Assembly: GCF_031755915.1 (NCBI RefSeq)
Contig: NC_083380.1
Span: 31,778,501-31,842,500, forward strand
From: Ziziphus jujuba
Lineage: Eukaryota > Streptophyta > Magnoliopsida > Rosales > Rhamnaceae
DNA: 64,000 bases
Direction: 5' to 3'
Positions 57,986-64,000 of the stretch are shown here, piece after piece. Position numbers and translations under genes: made by a program. Below the pieces are notes generated by a model, which worked only from the letters and a program-made list of their open reading frames with translations, was not told where the DNA came from and did no database searches. How positions within the stretch are numbered: the first letter of the stretch is position 1; every line of letters begins with the position of its first letter.

Positions 57986-58706
57986 TGTGAGATCCCACAT
58001 CGGTTGGAAAGGGGAACGAAGCATGCCTTAAAAGAGGGTGTGGATACCTTTCCCTTGAGACGCGTTCCCATGAGGGAAAGTAAAACCGTGAGAGGTAAGA
58101 TTGGGCTCACCACCTAGCTTCCAAAGCAGACAATATCTCGGTTGGGCCTAGGAGGCCCGGGCCAGTGGGACTAGCAGGTAGGGGTTGGAAGAGGATTCCC
58201 CCTAACCACTAAGACACGTTTTGACAAAACTTTGAGGCCAGGGGGGAAAGAGGGAGCGAACCCTAAGCCAAAGAGGACAATATCTTGATGCAGGTGATAC
58301 TAGGCTGTTACAGATGGTATCAGAGCCAGTATCCAGATCGGTGTGCCAGCGAGGATGCTGGGCCCCAAGGGGGGAGGATTGTGAGATCCCACATCGGTTG
58401 GAAAAGGGAACGAAGCATGCCTTAAAAGAGGGTGTGGATACCTTTCCCTTGAGACTCGTTCCCATGAGAGAAAGTAAATCCGTGAGAGGTAGGATTGGGC
58501 TCACCACCTAGCTTCCAAAGCAGACAATATCTCGGTTGGGCCTGGGAGGCCTGGGCCAGTGGGACTGGCAGGTAGGGGTTGGAAAAGGATTCCCCCTAAC
58601 CACTGAGACGCGTTTTGACAAAACCTTGAGGCCAGGGGGGAGAGAGGGAGTGAAACCTGGGCCAAAGAGGACAATATCTTGATGCGGGTGGTACTGGGCT
58701 GTTACA
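57986..58706 (+). mobile_element. Complete TRIM element J (721 bp)
   Basis: LTRs 57986-58312 and 58380-58706, each 327 bp, TGTGAGATCCCACATCGG ... GGCTGTTACA, differing at roughly 20 positions (about 6%). The internal region is only 67 bp (58313-58379): primer-binding site TGGTATCAGAGC (58315-58326), GGATGCTGGGCCCC, and polypurine AAGGGGGGAGGA. Target duplication CACCT lies at 57981-57985 and 58707-58711. It is non-coding and must be mobilised in trans. Similar TGTGAGATCCCACATCGG repeats are common in eudicots. Confidence 0.93.
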
Positions 58707-59191
58707 CACCTCATTTGTGAATTTTGGTTAACGTTTGTGTTAAATCCTCCGGATAACTGTGTATAATTTATCCGATTAAAATATTATTTTAATTGGTTTG
58801 TGTATTGTTGATGCTTTAGGAGCACGTGTGAATTATGGAATTCATCCTATGGAGGATCCTTGTATAATTGCATGCTGAAGTTGAGTGACCCACCTTCAAA
58901 ATTATTTTGGGTTGGTAAATTGTATATATTTTGTGTTGATTATATATTTGGAAATTTTATTTCATGTGTTAATTGTTTAGTAAATTTCTAATTGAAATTT
59001 TATGCCAAAATTGAAGGAATTAAATTATTTGTGTATTATAAATATTTTGGGTTTTAAGAATTTTCTTGAATTTGAGGTTTAATTTAATAATTATGAAATT
59101 TTGTTGTTGGAATATTTTATAATTAGATATTTGAAAAATATGTTTTATGTATTTGATATTAAGAGAATTTCCATCTAAATTATATTTCCAA

Positions 59192-61783
59192 TGTAACACC
59201 CCGTCCCGAACCATATCGGAATTTTTGCACGTTGACCGAGGTTGACCGTTGACCGTTGACCGAAAGGGTCAAAAGTTGACTTTTTGATCCGGTTGGAATT
59301 CTAGGTTGACTGAGGTACTGTTACGAAGTACATGTTGGCACGAGTTCGTAGACTGGTAGCACGTTGAAAACGGGGCTACGGTTTGAAAGTTTTGGGCAAA
59401 ACGAGTTGAGGTCCAAACTGTCCAAGGAGTGCCGGGGTTGACTTTTTATTCATGCAAGGTTGAGCGTTGACTCATGCATGGTTGTGAAGTGCTCGTCGAT
59501 ACGAGTCCGTAGACTAGCGGCACGTCCGATTTGGACATGTGGTTTGCAAGTTATGGACCTGTAAAGTTTTTCAAATACTGTATTATTTTAATATTATTTT
59601 CACTGCCAGCCGCCGCCGGACGCGCGCCGATCGGGCCGGAGAAGCCGCCGGCCGCCGGAATTTCTCTCTCCTCTTTTCTTGTGTTTTCCGGCCAGCCCAA
59701 TCCGAATTGAGCCTCCTCTCCCCCTATTTTGGGTCCTCTGAATCCAAAAATGGCCTCCAATCTCAAAAATTCGATGCGGTTTGCGAGATACGAGGAAGTG
59801 AAAACCGGCCGAACCTTTCCGGCCACCTCCGGAGGAATTGGGGTCGATGGAGACCGAATTGGTGATCCTCGTCCCACGAGCTTCGATTCGGTATATTATT
59901 CGCCTATTTTGGCTACCGTTTGTGTTTGATCCCCCGGGTACCGGGTATTATTTACCCGAATAAAATATTAATTTATTTGACTGTCTGTGAATTTTGTTCT
60001 AGGAGCACCGGTGAGTCGTAGAATTGATCCCGTGGTGGATCATGGGTTAATTACGTGCTCCAGGTGAGTGATCCACCTTTAAAAATATTTTTGGGGTAAT
60101 TAATTGTATTTATGTGGTATTAATTGGATATCTGTAAATTGTGCTCATGTGGTGTATTTTAAATATAATCGGGAAAAATATTATTTTATATATATATATA
60201 TATTTACCCATTGGTGTTAAATGAAATTTTGGGTCATTAGAAATTCCCGATTATTATTTTATTGTGATTAAACGGTATTTATTACACATGAGCAAGTATT
60301 TTCAGTAATTGATTGTGTCTGGATTTTATATCATTTTTGGGCAATTAATTATGTTAAATTGGTATTTAAATTATGCTCATGTGGTGTGGTTTAATTATGA
60401 ATTATATTGTGGTTAATTTATTATGCATGAGCAAGGTGTATTTTGGTAGTATTTGTACATGGTTTTTAAAATTGATTTTCCGGGTATAATTGGGTTAAAT
60501 ATTTTATGAAAATATTTGTTTAAATTTTATAAATTATGCCCGCGGTATTTTTATGGTTGCATCTTGTACTTTGAGAAAATTGTGGTTTGTTGGTTATCAA
60601 TGTTTCGTACCGGGTTATTAAATAAAAATATGTGGGATGGTGTTTTGTGAAAATTTGGTATACTTCCCACGGTGGTTTTTGGAAAAACGGTACGGTTGGT
60701 TATTAATGTTTATTTTTAGACGCACTCATACAGTATTGGTGTTCTGGTGTATGGTGTATGGACACGTGGTAGCACGCGGTTATTATGTGGTTTAGCGTAC
60801 GGTTATTACTTCACCCGTGAGTTGCCATTGGACCGTGGGCAGGCAAGGTTATTGTTGTGCACAGCCGCCCTCCTCCTTGGCCGGGTGATGGTTTTAGCAG
60901 CGGTACTGTCGGGACGCCGAAGTGACCGTTGCAGGTTTCTCTCTTTAACCCCCCGCCAGTCGGTGCTCAGGACGCTGGGTATCGGAGGGCATCACCGGTA
61001 TATGGTGTGGTGCGTCGGCGTAAATTGCAATTAAAGTTTAAAACCCCAAAGGTGTTCTAAAATTATTTATTATAATTTATTACATTTTATTTATATTTGG
61101 GGTATTTCTTTGTTTATTGTTGTTTATTAATTTGTTTGGTTCCTTGGTTTTTGGGAAGTACGTACAAGGGTTTTGTGAAAATGTTTTAAAAGGGGAACTT
61201 TTCCAACTGAGAGAATTGTAAAGGTTTTGAGAGAAATTATTATTTTCCAATTAATTATTATCTATCTACTGTATTACTGTGGTATTATATTGTATAGTAG
61301 ATAGGGTCACTCACTGAGATGATTAGCATCTCACACTCTTAAATTCTGTTCCCTTAGGTCCAGGTTGGAGACGTTGATTGTCCGAGGCGAGCCCAATGTC
61401 TCAGTTCGTTGCCGAAGGTTCAAGAAGTTTTTCTTCCCTTTTTCCTCTTGAACTTGTATTGTTTCCGTATCTGTCATTTTATAGATTCCGCATGTATCTG
61501 TATAATGCTCTGTATACTGTATTGACGTGTAGTTGTTTTTATGCACTGGGTTGCTGCTGTTGTTTTATTTTTGAAGTGCTGCAATTTGTGGAAACAATTT
61601 GTAGTTTGTGGGAGGAATAAGGGGATATTTTTAGAAGTGTGTTTTCAGTGCAGGTAATTTGTGGTAAGTAAATCCCTTAGGGGAGGTGCTGCCAGATTTT
61701 CCGTTGGAAGGTTCGGTGGTATTTCCCTGGGATCAGGGCTTGTCTAGGGTTCCGGGGAAAGGAATTCTGGACGGGTCCTGACA
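59192..61783 (+). mobile_element. Solo LTR K of the CCCGTCC family
   Basis: 2592 bp, TGTAACACCCCGTCCC ... GACGGGTCCTGACA, with perfect target duplication TCCAA (59187-59191 and 61784-61788), inside LTR H. W-box group at 59232-59282; hairpin at 61315-61333. Much of the GC-rich block present in LTR B is shortened (59600-59860). Confidence 0.93.
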
Positions 61784-63793
61784 TCCAATGTATGTTGTTT
61801 TAATATATGTTTGGGTGCCAAAAATATATTTGGGAATTAAAAGAAATTGTGATTTCAATTTCCTTTTATAATTGATATGTTTATCATGTGATTTAATTAT
61901 ATTTTGAAATTTCAAGAATTGAAGGAATATTTATTTTAAATTATTGTTGATTTCATTGATGGATTTAAAATTGATGGAATTTATATCGATGGATTTATGC
62001 TGGTGATATTAAAGAAAAATGTGAGAATGTGAATTTGAAAAACAATATAATTCCCACCGTGAATTTTGGAAAATTTGGGTATTTTAATAATAAACTTGAT
62101 TATTTGTTTTAGACGCACTCATACAATACTGGTGTTCTGTACTGTATATGTGGATGAGCGCGTAAGTTATAATATCTTCCGTGAGTTGCCATCGGACCAA
62201 GAGCAGACAAGTTTTATATGGTGCACATAAGCCTCCCCCCTCCATGGCCGGGATGACGGTTTAAGCAGCAGCGCTGTCGGAACGCGGAAGCGACCGTATG
62301 CAAGTTTTTCTTTTTAATCCCCCGCCAAATGGTGCTCATGACGCTAGGTATCATAGGGCATCACTGGTATATAGTATGGTGCGTCAAGTTATTTTCTCGA
62401 TACGAATTTCAAACCAAGATGCTTTAAAATCGTATTTAAAATTAAACATATTTAATTTTGTTTTATTGTTTATTTCAAACTAATATTTTCTAAAATGTAT
62501 TTATTCATGTTTTTATCAATTATTTTAAATTGGTGTTTAGAATTTTATTTTTACCATGTTGATATTATTTATTTAAATTTTGAGATTTTAACATGAATTT
62601 TATTGTATTCTTTTATCTATTTTAAATTGAAGTTTAAAATCTATTAAAATGTTTCTTTGATTATTTCATTAATTTAAATAATAAATTTTATAATTTATAT
62701 ATTGAGTTTATTTTTGTTTTATGTCAAATTTCTTTAATACAACTTTATTTATGATTTTATTTATTTTATCTAGTGATGTCTTATTCTAAATTTAATTATT
62801 GGATTTTAAAAATGTTTCAATGTATATATTGAGTTCTAAATTAATATTTGTATTTATGTGCATTCTAAATTATTGCATTCCGTTTAATTTGATATTTCCT
62901 TAATTATTTTTAATGTAAATTTTATTGTGATTTTGCTTATTTTATTTATGACATTTTGCGTACAATTTAATAATTGTTATAAAAATTATTCTTGTTTCTT
63001 ATTATACATTCTTGATCTTTAATTTAATGGGTTTTATTTATAATTTATTTAATTAATTATTCCTTGATTTTTGGGGTATAATTATTGGGTTTTGTGAAAT
63101 TGTTTTAAAAAAGAAACTTTTCCAACTGAGTAAACTGTGGGAGTTTTGAGAGAAAGTAATATTTCAACTACTTATTATTTATTATTAATTAATCAAGTTC
63201 ATTTTATCATTATATTATTATTATTATTATTATTATTATTATGATTGTGTCGTAGTTAGGGTCACTCACTGAGATGATTAGCATCTCATGTTTTTGAATT
63301 CCGTTCTTCTAGACCCAGGTTAGTAGACGTTGATTGTCCAAAGACAAGTTCAATGTCTTGTTAATTGCTGAAAGTTCAAGGAGCCTTACTTACTTTTCTT
63401 CACTATCCTGTATTGTTTCTTTTATCCTTTGTTGTATTAAATTTCATATTTAATTGTATCTCGATAAAGTTCCATATATTGTCTTGAACATTTATTTATT
63501 AATTATGCACTGATTTCCTGTTATTTATTTGAAGTGCTGCAAATTTATGGAATTAAATTGTAGTAAGGTGGGAGGAATAAGGTGGTGTATATAGAAGTGT
63601 GTTTTCAATGCAGGAAGTTTGTATTAAGTCCAATGCTTGGGTGAGGTTCTGCCAGATTTTCCATTGGAGGGTCCGATAGGATTTCCCTGAGATCAGGGCT
63701 TGTCTAGGGTTCCAGTGAGGAATTTTGGACAGATCCTGACAATTAGTCTCATAATGCAGAGGCTTTTTTTAAGTGATTGCCTTCAAGATTCAA

Positions 63794-63856
63794 AAAACTC
63801 TAATGTTAAACGTGCTTAGATGAGAGTAGTCCAAAGATAGGTAACCTCCTAGGAAG
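63794..63856 (+). other. 5S rRNA-derived segment in the TRIM LTR
   Basis: Matches the 3' half of plant 5S rRNA in order: AAAACTC..., GTTAAACGTGCTTAGATGAG, AGTAGTCC, GATAGGTAACCTCCTAGGA. Substitutions are mostly G-to-A or C-to-T, as expected of methylated old DNA. It covers the region of the RNA polymerase III internal promoter (A box, intermediate element, C box), but is diverged. It is not a functional 5S gene. Confidence 0.7.
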
Positions 63857-64000
63857 CACTGAACAAAAAATCTCATATCGAATGCGGTAGTTAAATTAAG
63901 GATAATATCTGTAGAATGACAAGTCTACCAATGGAGACGGTGAATCACACCCACCACCACCCACATCCATTGTGCAACCCAATGAAATTGACCATTTTTC

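Larger units (their letters stand above)
56938..63741 (+). mobile_element. LTR H of the CCCGTCC family, interrupted twice
   Basis: From TGTAACATCCCATCCC to GACAGATCCTGACA. It contains TRIM J with its duplication (57986-58711) and solo LTR K with its duplication (59192-61788); the LTR proper is about 3.5 kb. Flanks are GTCAG and ATTAG, a poor match, so the copy is old or one side was altered. Hairpin at 63270-63288. An AT-rich expansion (62420-63060) has no features, and an ATT microsatellite lies at 63212-63241. Confidence 0.85.
56535..63948 (+). mobile_element. Cassandra-like TRIM, split by LTR H
   Basis: Left LTR 56535-56759 (TGTGACGAACAATGTGG ... GGTATTACA), internal 56760-56829, right LTR from about 56830 (TATGATGAACAATGTGG) to 56937, resuming at 63742 and ending near 63948. 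The internal part has a degenerate primer-binding site (ATGATATGAGAG, 56761-56772) and the phrase GGATGCTGGGCCCC. The right LTR, about 300 bp when the 6.8-kb insertion is ignored, contains a 5S rRNA-like segment, the hallmark of Cassandra TRIMs; the left LTR lacks it. No coding capacity. The end coordinate is approximate. Confidence 0.65.

Noticed and set aside
9732..58326. Possible tRNA-Met gene fragments (TGGTATCAGAGC)
   Set aside because: Each occurrence is a 12-nt primer-binding site directly after an LTR; there is no cloverleaf around them.
62420..63060. AT-rich block in LTR H as a possible replication or matrix-attachment element
   Set aside because: Composition alone is not evidence; no motif or symmetry stands out.

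Overview
The window is nuclear DNA of a dicot plant, probably a rosid. Intact and broken TIR-NB-LRR (TNL) disease-resistance genes occur in eudicots but not in grasses, the introns are plant-like (GT...AG, about 100 bp to 1.5 kb), and most of the sequence is LTR-retrotransposon material. The species cannot be named from the sequence alone. About 30% is genic or pseudogenic; the rest is transposon-derived.

Layout. 1-1726: 3' half of a minus-strand TNL pseudogene, cut at its 5' side by a minus-strand Ty1/copia element (1727-18213). That copia is split by a minus-strand solo LTR of a large chromovirus-type family, called here the 'CCCGTCC' family (4095-16778). This LTR holds a plus-strand solo LTR of the same family (4207-7154) and a complete but pol-deleted Ty3/gypsy element (8594-14901). 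All three inner insertions have matching 5-bp target duplications, so the order of events is readable. 18214-21990: 3' LTR and integrase end of a truncated Tekay/Del-like gypsy. 21990-25000: AT-rich intergenic DNA with a decayed tandem repeat. 25390-35155: the TNL cluster, with a remnant C-terminus, one complete-architecture TNL broken by single-base lesions, and one TNL lacking its NB-ARC core. 35421-35560: foldback MITE. 35944-36530: a probable three- or four-exon gene for a small six-cysteine secreted peptide, whose exons are too short for ordinary ORF calling. 36600-37160: duplicated DNA with four G-quadruplex-type tracts. 37778-41060: the one clearly intact gene, a three-exon Golgi-type glycosyltransferase (At4g15970-like). 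41348-63948: transposon-only DNA, mostly LTRs of the CCCGTCC family: an element with a 346-bp internal region, two further solo LTRs with target duplications, a rearranged LTR array, two TRIM families and a fragment of 5S rRNA sequence.

Most notable points: (i) every CCCGTCC LTR start I examined carries a dense cluster of W-box (TTGACC/T) motifs, next to a resistance-gene cluster; (ii) a conserved 19-nt hairpin near the LTR 3' end coincides with two rearrangement breakpoints; (iii) two TRIMs share an internal domain but have different LTRs, and one carries 5S-derived DNA in only one LTR; (iv) the six-cysteine peptide gene. The TNLs would act as cytosolic immune receptors if functional, but none is intact as read. 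The glycosyltransferase acts independently in the Golgi.
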